From Nemophila menziesii (taxonomy: Eukaryota; Streptophyta; Magnoliopsida; Boraginales; Hydrophyllaceae): 64,000 nucleotides of DNA. Numbering within the stretch: the stretch's first letter is position 1; each line of letters begins with the position of its first letter. This document shows positions 13,001-21,969 of the stretch, in pieces. The stretch lies in the NCBI GenBank assembly GCA_029959085.1, contig JARWIR010000031.1, forward strand, positions 6,262,001 to 6,326,000, given 5' to 3'. The position numbers and the translations under genes were made by a program. The notes under the pieces are model-generated. The model worked only from the letters and a program-made list of their open reading frames with translations, ran no database searches and was not told where the DNA came from.

Positions 13001-13300
13001 GCCACAACTGACAGTAAATGTGAGACACGGGGTATAGGCTGAGACCAAGCCTCAGGGGACCATGGGCTATATAAGCCTTAGAATGTCCTCATCATCATGT
13101 TGGTCCGAGTCACACCTGCCAATCATATAGAGACGCCTATCTTTATTTGAGCACTCAAGCCATTTACAAGCTTTCTGAGACACTGTACGGCGTCTTTCAA
13201 ACTCAATCCTATCACTAACCATGTGCAAACAATGTTTGGAACCTAAGTGTGATCCCCAAAAACTGTGTTATTATTATGATGATGCTCTTATAGATATGGA
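10075..13300 (-). repeat. Right arm of giant imperfect inverted repeat, unit 1
   Basis: This is the inverted partner of 5330-8655. Its outer half (about 11515-13300) contains no recognisable coding sequence, but it keeps many of the same short blocks as the left arm in reverse order, including a 'gtgcgggtgtgtcaaac' block near 12564 that matches 'cacacacccgcacgcgctgg' near 6020. Small open frames here (for example 11998-12330) are not conserved in the left arm and are probably chance. Confidence 0.8.
10250..11515 (+). pseudogene. L1-type LINE reverse transcriptase fragment, right arm, unit 1
   Basis: In shifting frames the plus strand encodes typical plant LINE ORF2 motifs in the correct order: N-H-T-I-L-V-L-I-P-K near 10346-10380, C-Q-G-D-P-L-x-P-Y-I-F-T-L near 10768-10805, the catalytic F-A-D-D box (10904-10915, intact here), H-L-G-V-P-L-G near 11110, and I-S-W-E-K-I-C-T-P-R-I-E-D-G-L-G-L-K near 11360-11420. 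Multiple frameshifts and stops separate them, so no protein of useful length can be made. The family encodes an endonuclease/reverse transcriptase for target-primed reverse transcription. Only the RT and the region after it remain. Confidence 0.85.
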
Positions 13301-16300
13301 CCCGACTGTGTACTTTTTGGAGATGGTTTGAGTCAACAAACAACTTATGATTTGAATTTAGAGTCACATATGATATATGTCGTGGTGTGAGATGGTGTTT
13401 GGATTTTTTAGAGGGATGAGTACCATATCTAGCTCCCTCAAATGACTCATAAAGATGAAGGCAGGAGTGACTTGGATGGGGAAAGTGTGGTGTATTGGAT
13501 TTGCAGCTATGGTTTAATCCATCTAGATAAGACGGAATCAGTGAGTTCACTAGGGAGTGGTCACTACCAATGACGTTATTCTTAAGGGAGATCAACTTTG
13601 TACCTATCACTCACTTTTTGTCTTGTACCTTCATCTTCCCTTTTCAGAAGTTAGGGGGTTCATCATAGATGTACATTGATATATACTTGTAAGATCTAGG
13701 AGGGAGTAAGACTGCACTTAACATACTACTAGATTATCAATTTTGTATTGGTTCCATCAAATGTATAGTTTTTAGTCTCTTTTGGTTGTCTTATTAATAC
13801 CATGGTTCTCACCTAACGGAAAAAATTAGGAGAAAAATAGTTACTTGTATTGTGATACCTTATTTAACTTTATATTAAATTTATTTGTTGAAATGTAATT
13901 TAGCTTCGTAAATGAATTAAATAAGAAAAATTTAATGGTTACTAAAAACAAAAAAATGAGGAAAAAAATGGAGGAAAAGAAAATAAATGTAACTCCAATT
14001 TCACCTATCCCACATGTTTGGCACGCCCAACCACCCTCCACAATTCGGACCCCACTCCCCACCACCTGGCCTAAACCCCTTTCCCGCATCCCTATATTTG
14101 ATAAATCGAATTTTCACTTTTAAGATAAATAGAAAAAAAATCTTAAAAAAGATCACATGACAAATCTATATTATACCAGAGCATTGACATCACAAACCAG
14201 GTTATAAAGGCCAAACTCGAGTTTTTATTCGCCTGAGATTATCCACTAGCTGAAACCCTATATAAAAGTCTAGCTTAAAAAATGTGGCTCGAAGTTTTGG
14301 GCCTCGGATAAAAAAAATGTTGCTCGGGCCCATATGATACACACGTACACTGTTCACATTAAAATACCTTAATATATTATCCCCCCACCCATCCCTGTCG
14401 TCTCGGTTTATCTTATCGTATATCTCTCACCATACTCTCTTCTCCCAGATACACTAAACCCTAACTCTACATTTAGTGAAATCATCAATAAGTAGTCTAT
14501 AAGCCTAAATCAAAAGTATTTTTTGATGATTTACACGGTAAATATACACATTAAATATACTCTCTTTTCAAAAGTATGGGTTGTCATTTAAATCTGTCAG
14601 ATTTGGTAGGTCGAGATGTTTTTTATCCGTTAAACGATAGAATTAAATTTTCCATTTTTGTCAATCCAAGTTGTGTAATTGTCGTTTGTGCAGATTACTA
14701 TTGTTGATTTGTATAGATCTTTCAAATGCTTGAATATATATAACTCGTGGTTGATCCGACAATGGTTTAAATTACCATCTCCCCCATGTTTTGAGTAATT
14801 TCTTCTACTTTTCTAATGTTTGTTTATTATTTATTTAATTTATATTTTATATATAATTTTTAGACTTGTAATTTATTTGTTGGACTCGTTATTTTTTATG
14901 TCTATTATACAAAGAATAAAATCCAAATAATTGTGTATTCTTGAGCATTATTACAAACCCCTTATTTACTTTAATTGCGCTATTTATTTTATTTTTCTAT
15001 TTTTTCATTTATATGCAATATTTTATACATATTTTAAATAAATCTAAGAGGTTTTATAGATGTAATATGATATTGATAGTTTTTTATTTGTGCGTTTAGA
15101 GTAATAATTTATTTTATACGCGTTTATGTATATCAAATTTTATTGATTCTCGTTCTCTTTTTATGCTTTACATTGTTTGTTTTTATTTTATATGAAATTA
15201 TTTAAATTGTTTTACTTATTGTTGAGTCGTATAATATTATTTGAGCATAAAAATCATTAAGGTGTGCATATTTGTATATAATTTTTCATTGCATTAAGAT
15301 TTTTATACTTATGCGATGAGTGTAAGTATGTATAAGATTTTGCATAATTTTGTATTCAAGTGTATATGAACATTAATATTTAATGTAAATAGTGATTTCT
15401 ATGTATGTTTTATTCAGATTTGTCATTATCCATGTGTTATATGATCTTTTATGTTTGATCATGTTAGTACATGTGTTGAAGTGAATAAAATAACTAGAGT
15501 AATAAAATTAATAGAGTGGTTTATAAACTAATATAGTATATTTTGTGTGATTAAATGGTGATTTTGGAAATTTGTGAGACTATTTTATGTTTATGTATAT
15601 TTTCCAATGGATATAAATGTATAAACTATACTTAAAAAACACGACTCGTTGCCCATTTTGGACAAGATACGTCCAAAAAATCCGTTAATTGACCCACGTG
15701 TGCGGAATATGCCTAATATAATTCATTTTTTTCATTCCAAATCATTTTAAAAATTAAAAAACAAAAAACCTCTTTAGGGAAGGTAATTTTGCCATTTCAA
15801 GTATAGTTTATTGACTTATATAATAAGTGATACATGACTACTTATATTTTTATTTGTTCAATGTTACAGAATCAACCATTATCTTATTTTGAACAAGATT
15901 GATGGTCATATCATTTCAATTATATAAGGTAATCTATTCTTACTATTAACATATTTTACTTGAATTATATGAACCTTGGAACCTGAACTATGAATCATGT
16001 AACTTGAATCATAAACCATAAATTCTAAATTAAATTTTACAAATGTGTTATATATATATATATATTATGTATAACCCATGCATGAAGGCATTGAAAAAAG
16101 ATTGTTCTTTTATCTTGTAGAAGCTGAAATATAATAAATTCAGTGTGTACAAAATTTAATTAAGAGTAAATATCCATTTTACCCTTGTATTACAACTTGA
16201 TTGAAAACTTACCCCATGAAATATAAAATGTGTATGCTCACCCTTGTATAAAGTTGTTGGATAGACCTTCTCAGATCCATAATCAATAACTTCTATCTTT

Positions 16301-16707
16301 ACTAAGTCAAACCCCTTTCATTAGGACTGTGATAATTTTTCATGATTTCGTTGATCATTTTGTTTGCACCCTACACATTTCCACAAACCTTTTATAATAT
16401 TAACCATGGATACCTAAAAAGCTATCACAACACCAAAAAGAAACACCACAAAAAACATTTATTATAAATATTTTTAAAATCTAAAATGTTATGTTTAAGA
16501 ACCACATAATGATATTTTCAAGTGTTTTTTAGGGTCTAAAAACACTTTTAAACATCTAGAATAACTTTCAAATGCTTTTAAAATAAACACTTTTTAACAC
16601 TAGTTGAGGACTTGACGTTGAAAGTTTCCCAAATGGTCTTTAAACTTTGTTTTACTTCAAATAGGGTACATGAAAATTGGTTCTAATATTTTTTCATACT
16701 ATGGCAG
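13301..16707. other. AT-rich region without a supported gene, unit 1
   Basis: It is present in both units (counterpart about 47561-51026). A minus-strand frame of 131 codons at 13215-13610 is open in both copies but differs at about 15 residues. Around 14270-14470 are a TATA-like 'ctatataaaag' and a CT-rich stretch ending 'ctaaaccctaactc' that could be the promoter and leader of the gene remnant at 16708-17612. A candidate 3' splice site 'gtttgtgcag' lies near 14680-14693. From 14700 to 16680 the DNA is very AT-rich, including a (TA)n tract near 16050. The block near 16150-16320 ('taaatatccattttaccct...') resembles sequence often found at the edges of plant DNA transposons, but I cannot pair its ends. 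Confidence 0.4.
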
Positions 16708-17612
16708 GGGTCTGATCAGTTTTGCTCATTCACAAATAGAGTAGGGCTTGAAATGCTGGGAGTAAATAAATCGGACATGCAAAGCATATCATTAGATATG
16801 CTATCGGATGACTTGGATGAACCAGGAATGTTCAGTAATGTCATTCAAGATGTGATGCACCAGGTAATTTGGAAGACTCTTCTCCCTTTTCTTTTGGGCG
16901 TATAACCGTCTTTTTCATTGTTTAATAATTTTAAAAATAATAAAAAGGATGAAGAAATACAAAAAGTTGAAAATATAGTAGTGGATTACAGAAGTGTTGA
17001 ATATACCCTTTGTGTTATAAAAAAATGCCCATATATATACCCTTCAAAGACCAAAATGCCTTTAAAATTAATTTATTTGATTTTAAGTATCCTATTTACA
17101 ATACAATATAAACATTAAAAAATTAGTCTCCACTTTTACTCGCACCAATAGATTTCTTTTTATTGACTTTTTATAAAATAATATATTTTTGAAAAAAATA
17201 AAACTAATTTTAAAAGGTATTTTAGACTTAAAAAGTATATATCATATCTTTTATTATATTACAAGTACATATCTTAGTTGGACTTTTTTCAGACTTTTCT
17301 CCATTTATTGTTGTTATGCAAAACATATAATTTTCTAGGGGTATAGCATTCTTATGCTTTGTTTCATAATTAAAAAAAATGAAATTTCAGAAATTACAAA
17401 TCTTTTCTTATTTGTTTTATAAAATACAAAACAATCCTTCTAACATGGCTTTCACTTTTCAGGGCTCTACTTGTTTAACTTCAGGACACTTCTTGAATCC
17501 AAAAGAGCTTCTTATCTTATATAAGAAAGTCGTTGTCTGGAAAGTTCTGAATCAGGTGGGCGATCTCCACAGCATTGCCTTTTCATTTACCGGGTGGTCC
17601 ATTGCTGATTGA
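16708..17612 (+). pseudogene. Two-exon remnant of an unrecognised plant gene, unit 1
   Basis: A 52-codon open segment (16708-16863) is bounded by a good acceptor (ACTATGGCAG) and donor (CAG/GTAATT). A 599-bp AT-rich intron ending CTTTTCAG leads to a second open segment (17463-17612) that ends in TGA. Both segments are in phase 0, so the splice would join them in frame. Exon 1 has a mixed hydrophilic composition (M-L-G-V-N-K-S-D-M-Q-S-I-S-L-D-M-L). Exon 2 contains N-P-K-E-L-L-I-L-Y-K-K-V-V-V-W-K-V-L. I do not recognise the family. Upstream exons, if any, are not evident. It may be a gene fragment captured by a transposon or a decayed host gene; the copy in unit 2 is frameshifted in exon 2. Confidence 0.4.
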
Positions 17613-18584
17613 CGCACATGCTTCTATAACCCTTCACAATTAATTGATTGCTCTTTCCAGTTGATTTGGAATTTAAGATCCATACGAGAAATTAAAATTC
17701 TAGTCAAACACTAGTTGTAGAGATTTATTTTTTAAATGTGTGTTGTATGCATAAAACTATTAGAGTTTATGATTAGGTTGTGCAAGCTTATTCTGAGGTT
17801 ATCCTTTTCCCTCTCATTGCTTTTTTTCTTATATTGCATATGGTCTCCTTAATGAAAAATGTTATGATTTTGGTTTTGGGGTATAAGTTTAGGGTCAATG
17901 ACGTATAAATGACTAAGACCATATGAAAGTGATGTTTAAAGAAAAAAAATATTATGTTAATACACGTTAACAATATATTAAGATTTTCTTCCTTTGCTAA
18001 ATTATAAATTAAACAAAATCACAACAAAATAATAAACAATTCTAACTAAGAACTAAATTAGGGGAAATAACATTGGATGGATCATACAAAGACTTCCTCT
18101 TTTAAAGTTTGAATAACGAAAAAGATCTCAAAACTCAAAAGTTGTGTCACAGAAAAAATTTCATAACTCATAAATAAGGACAGATCAAGAAGATAAAATA
18201 AGGTGGAGTTTGAAATATATTAGATTTGTGGGTCAACGTCTTTCAAATTTTTTAAGGTAAAAATAGTATACATAAATGAATAGTTACACATGTTAAATTC
18301 AATACCATTACATGTATCGTACCTTTAATAGGTTGAACTTACTAGTTAGAATTTACCCAAAAATATACAAACCTAACACCATTGAACCTAATTTATATAG
18401 TATCATTAAAAGTAGGGTAAATGACATATAGAGTATTGGAGACTAGATTATTGTCCTATGGGAAGTAGTGAGAATCTTATTTATTTAAAGATAACTCAAG
18501 GATGACCAAATACTAAAATACCCTTAATTACACTAAAAGACAAAAAAATTGTGAGTGTTGTCACTTTTCATCTATAATCACTAC
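17613..18584. other. AT-rich sequence between gene remnant and tandem repeats, unit 1
   Basis: No gene or element boundary is visible. A counterpart is present in unit 2 at 51929-52917. The 61-codon minus-strand frame near 17788-17973 is low-complexity. Confidence 0.4.
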
Positions 18585-18895
18585 ACACCTACCACCTACC
18601 TCCAACCACCGACCTCCAACCACCGACCACCGATCACCAACCACCGACCACCAAAAAAATAGAGTATCGGAAAAATATAGAGTATCGAAGAAAATATAGA
18701 GTATCGGAAAAATATAATATAGAGTATTGGGAAAAAAAATATAGAGTAACAAAAAAACAATTAGTATCGGAATCAAAACAGTGAGTATTGAAATAAAAAG
18801 AAATAGTAATATTAAAAAAAATAGAGTATTCATAACAAAATTTAGAATACTCTATAAAAAATATAGTGTATTCTATAAAAATAGAGAGTATTACA
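18585..18895. repeat. Short tandem repeats: CCACCGA-type and ATAGAGTATCGG-type, unit 1
   Basis: From 18585 to about 18655 the sequence is an irregular array of CCACCGACC / CCAACCACC units. From about 18658 to 18895 it changes to an irregular array built on 'atagagtatcgg' separated by A-runs. The 90-codon minus-strand frame across it is only a by-product of the repeats. The same two arrays occur at 52918-53225 in unit 2 with slightly different copy numbers. Confidence 0.75.
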
Positions 18896-18904
18896 TTTTT
18901 TTTC

Positions 18905-19620
18905 TAATAGCTAGCTTAACCGCTACCTAATAATAAGAAGAAGAAAAACTAATTCAAACTTCACAGCTAGCTAATTACCAAAAAAATAGCTAAACAAATC
19001 TGGTTTAACCAGATCTAGATCTGGTTTGACCAGATCTTACAACCCGAAAAAATAATGAATCAGCTTCTCGCAGGAAAAAGCGCTGCCGCCACTCGCTAAC
19101 ACTATTCTCTTAGCTGCGAGCTACTAAAATGGTGAGATGGACATGCAAAGGCTCCATGGTGGTGCAGAGGCGACGGCTTGGAAGTGCAGAGGTCGGACTC
19201 GAGGTGCTCGAAGGTCGTGTTTACTGGAGATTCCTAGCTAGACCTGGTTACGGATGTGCACGAGTGTGTTTCTTTCTCGATCGGGGCTCAGGCGACACTC
19301 TCCATCCCTTCACCAAATCAGAAACCGTTTGTAAGCTCCGAAAATGGAAGCTGGAAGCTCTGGCTTCACGTCATCTTCCAACCTGCTTTGCTTGAGTGCT
19401 CGAACGGACACCCTGCTTTGCCAGAGTGCTTGAACAAAGGAAAGCTCTCCAGCGGCAGAACCCTAGCTTTGTTTTTGCTGATTTTCATGCGCTTTTACCG
19501 GAGCTCCATCAACACTGCATCTCACACCAGAACCCAAATGAAAACTCACGAGCTTTGTAAACTGCACCATCTCAAGATCTCAAGAGCTCAATTTGGAAGC
19601 TGTCGTGAGAAGATGTGAGA
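18905..19620. repeat. GC-richer 0.6-kb cassette, single copy in unit 1
   Basis: This block is markedly richer in G+C than its surroundings. It starts near 'taaccgctacctaataat', passes 'gcttctcgcagga' and 'cgatcggggctcaggcgac', and ends near 'gaagatgtgagacttcacc'. Unit 2 has three tandem copies of it. Overlapping plus-strand frames (19129-19395 and 19256-19618) are open here, but the corresponding frames are truncated or shifted in the other copies, so I do not call a gene. It may be a captured gene fragment or the body of a non-autonomous transposon. Within it, 'ctcaggcgacactctcc' (about 19287) is the uninterrupted version of the target site used by the copia element in unit 2. Confidence 0.6.
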
Positions 19621-20147
19621 CTTCACCATGGGAGAGAGTGTTATAAGGAGATGAGATAGAATCTAAATCTGAAAAATAAAAATATTAGGGTTTATAATTT
19701 AGTATATATAGGAAAAAATAGGGGTATAATAGAAAAAGGGTTTTTGGATTGTAGTGTATAGTATTAGTTGAGGTCTTTAGTAAGAAGAGAAGGTAAGTGG
19801 GTCGGGAAAGGGCATACGGGGGTGTCTCCAAGTCCCCGTAGGTAATAATCTCTTAAAAGTATATTCTAAACCATATTATTATAAAGAATAATATGGTTTT
19901 TGGATGTTTTAAGGAGTCATGGGTTACAAACATTTCACCTTTTCTCTTTTATTAAACCATAATTGTATCATATGAAATGTCATATATTACCTATATATAT
20001 GTGACCCTCCTATCATTGTTGACTAGAACTTGAATAAAATGAACTATATTATACTTAACTCTAGTCTACTCTCTTTCTCTGTCTTAACAACATGTTATCT
20101 GTACGAGCTTACGATTTTGATCTTGTGGAAGAGGTAAGTAATTAATA
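19621..20147. other. Flank of cassette with hairpin and possible copia leader relic, unit 1
   Basis: At 19868-19899 AAACCATATTATT and its exact complement form a 13-bp stem with a 6-nt loop. Near 19998 there is a 'tatatatgtgacc' TATA-like block, followed about 70 bp later by 'ctctctttctctgtcttaacaacatgttatct', which resembles the LTR end and primer-binding region of some plant copia elements. I cannot find paired LTRs, so this identification is tentative. The counterpart is 61365-61884. Confidence 0.35.
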
Positions 20148-20164
20148 AGGTTAACACAATTCTT

Positions 20165-20382
20165 TTTTTTATTTTGGTTACATAGGTGTCTGGGCCAGCT
20201 TTCGTGCACCACGACTAATTTCATGAGAAATATACACACCTCCCCATGCATATTCCCACTTAATCATAACTAGGTTACCCATGTTCAGGGAGGGGATCTG
20301 GACCTTGTACCTCTTACTTTACCCACTTTAAGGGCTGAAGAAATATCCTAGGCTCTGGCCAATTGTGCTAACTCAACTGGTT
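20165..20382 (-). mobile_element. tRNA-derived SINE, unit 1
   Basis: On the minus strand, the head contains a tRNA-like A box (GTTAGCACAATTGGCC) and, about 50 bp on, a B-box-like GGTACAAGGTCC. These are the two internal RNA polymerase III promoter elements. The body ends '...gctggcccagacacctatgtaacc' and an A-rich tail (the T-run at 20162-20170 on the plus strand). It is flanked by 17-bp target-site duplications, 20148-20164 and 20383-20399, that differ at two positions. Length is about 218 bp, usual for plant SINEs. It is present at the same place in unit 2 with the same TSDs, so it was inserted before the tandem duplication. Confidence 0.85.
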
Positions 20383-20525
20383 AGGTTAACGTAATTCTTA
20401 TTCTTGTGTTATGTTATCTTTGTGGATTTTATACTACAATTTTTCGGAGAGTATAATATAGAAATTTTGTTTATATAAAGTACTTGAAGTTGTTCATATG
20501 GTTTGCAGTACAACTGTAAGTACCT

Positions 20526-20751
20526 TCAAAATATATTTATAAGCCCGAAACTTAGTACAAATTCTATATTAGAGAAGCATAAAATAAAATTTATATAGCC
20601 AAAACTTACAACAACTTTTATATATCGGAAGCATATATATTTTTTTATAGGCACCGAACCTACCACACATTTTGTATGCATGAAGCATAAAACACATTTT
20701 ATATGTTTAAAGCCTACAACAAATTTATATGCGTGAAACATTGGCCAAAGA
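20526..20751. repeat. 27-bp minisatellite, unit 1
   Basis: About seven to eight imperfect copies of a unit like 'aagcctacaacaaattttatatgc' recur about every 27 bp. Because the period is a multiple of three, the minus strand stays open and encodes a nine-residue periodic peptide (F-x-x-I-K-x-V-V-x). The frame is also open in unit 2. I regard this as a property of the repeat, not evidence of a protein. Confidence 0.7.
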
Positions 20752-21034
20752 CCAAAAGTTCAAAACCTATACGAATTTTTAAAGGTTTGAAAACTAGATC
20801 AAATTTTAACATGATAAAACTTTTAAAGAATTACAAAGTCTCGAAACCTTAATCCAAATTTATAGGTTTGAAACAAAAGTAGTTATATGATGAAGAACTC
20901 ATATGAATTTCATGGATATTTAAGAATTTTATTTTATTATATAAAAGGAATTATGTTTTCTTAAAGTATCGCACTAAAGTAACCAAAATGTCTGTGTAGA
21001 TTAGAGCTTAAATGGAATAAGAAAATATTTTATG
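20752..21034. other. AT-rich end of duplication unit 1
   Basis: Nothing is recognised in this stretch. It is collinear with 62486-62770, and its last matching bases ('attttatg') mark the downstream breakpoint of the tandem duplication. Confidence 0.5.
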
Positions 21035-21046
21035 AATTTCACTCGG
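21035..21046 (+). other. Tandem-duplication junction with templated filler
   Basis: Between the end of unit 1 (21034) and the start of unit 2 (about 21046) lie 11-12 bases absent from either parental flank. They read ATTTCACTCGG (21036-21046), which is repeated perfectly 24 bp downstream at 21060-21070. Such templated insertions are typical of error-prone end joining (polymerase theta) or template switching. Confidence 0.75.
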
Positions 21047-21524
21047 ATAATTCACATTGATTTCACTCGGAAGAGGTCTCTAATGGTTTTAGGAATTTTC
21101 CTAAGCTACCCTTAAGTAAATTAGGAAGAATTTAGAATCCCGGGTATTGCATAATTCCCAATTAGGCCTTAAAATGAATGTAAAGTCAATACTAGTTGGA
21201 TTACTTGCGAGTTTACAAGCTATACTCTTATAATCTTATTCTTAGTGTTTTTATTTTATTCACTTATTTAAGGTATAATTAGTTTAATTTAATTACATAT
21301 TTAGTCCTTAATCAAAATTCCAACAAATATTTATTATCTTTTAAATTTTAGTTTCACAACTCAGTCTAAAACATCTTAGGAACACACAAGAAGAATTAAC
21401 CTTCATACTCTTTGTGGAGACGATAACTCTATATAGTTACTCTTTATTACCTGTCAACGATCCTTAAACTTATATGGAGTGTCTCTCTTGGGTGTTGGTT
21501 ATTAAATCACACTCTTGGGGATGA
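21046..21524 (+). mobile_element. Tail fragment of relic Athila-like LTR, unit 2
   Basis: Collinear with 4417-4895. It lacks the first about 1.07 kb of the LTR because the duplication breakpoint cut through it. Confidence 0.65.
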
Positions 21525-21969
21525 CAAAAAAAAAGAGGCTTAAAGACTAAAAGGAGCTAATAATGGTATAATCGTTATTTGGAAATCAAGAAAAAAGGAC
21601 CAAGTGGCTTATGAAAGAACCGTCTTGGTCATTTTTCTAGCTGTGTATTCTCTTTAACTTATTTACATCCAAGTTGCAAGTAATGTAGCTTTTAGACTAG
21701 ATCAGATCTCATGTTTTACACACCTACTCAGTTGTCTCTTAATTCATAGGCCCTTATATGCATTGTTTGTAAATATTCTTTCCATACTAATACGTTTTCA
21801 TATGAACATTTCAAGTACAAATATGGAAAATTCAAAAGGAAAGAACTTTTTTATTATTATTGGCTCGTTTTATATATGCTTTCAAAGGACATTACTAGTT
21901 CAACGCCTACTTACTTATCTCCTATATTCTAATTTTTATTTAGATATTTAATTTTTTGATCTCAAGAGC
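21525..21969. other. Unassigned sequence between LTR tail and inverted repeat (unit 2)
   Basis: Counterpart of 4896-5329. No gene is seen. Confidence 0.5.

Larger units (their letters stand above)
4417..21034 (+). repeat. Unit 1 of a 16.6-kb direct tandem segmental duplication
   Basis: The sequence from 4417 onward is collinear with 21046-62770 once two LTR-element insertions and two extra cassette copies in unit 2 are removed. Unit 1 is 16,618 bp. Unit 2 minus 17,644 bp, 6,244 bp and two 585-bp repeats is about 16,670 bp. Both units end with the same block finishing 'gaaaatattttatg' (21034 and 62770). Divergence in stretches compared by eye is about 2-4%. Unit 1 holds the empty target sites of both LTR elements found in unit 2, so it represents the pre-insertion arrangement. 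Confidence 0.9.

Noticed and set aside
13215..13610. 131-codon minus-strand frame, open in both duplication units (also 47471-47866)
   Set aside because: The two copies differ at about 15 residues with no sign of constraint, and the frame overlaps the outer end of the inverted repeat. It has no recognisable domain.
14200..14480. Promoter of an intact host gene
   Set aside because: TATA-like and CT-rich blocks exist, but no coding exon follows for more than 2 kb. It is mentioned only as a possible leader of the gene remnant.
19129..19618. Overlapping plus-strand frames of 88 and 120 codons in the GC-richer cassette
   Set aside because: They overlap in different frames and are truncated or shifted in the other copies. 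Open length is explained by the higher GC content.
20165..20382. Possible tRNA gene, from A-box and B-box-like sequences
   Set aside because: No cloverleaf can be drawn. The A tail and target-site duplications show a SINE.
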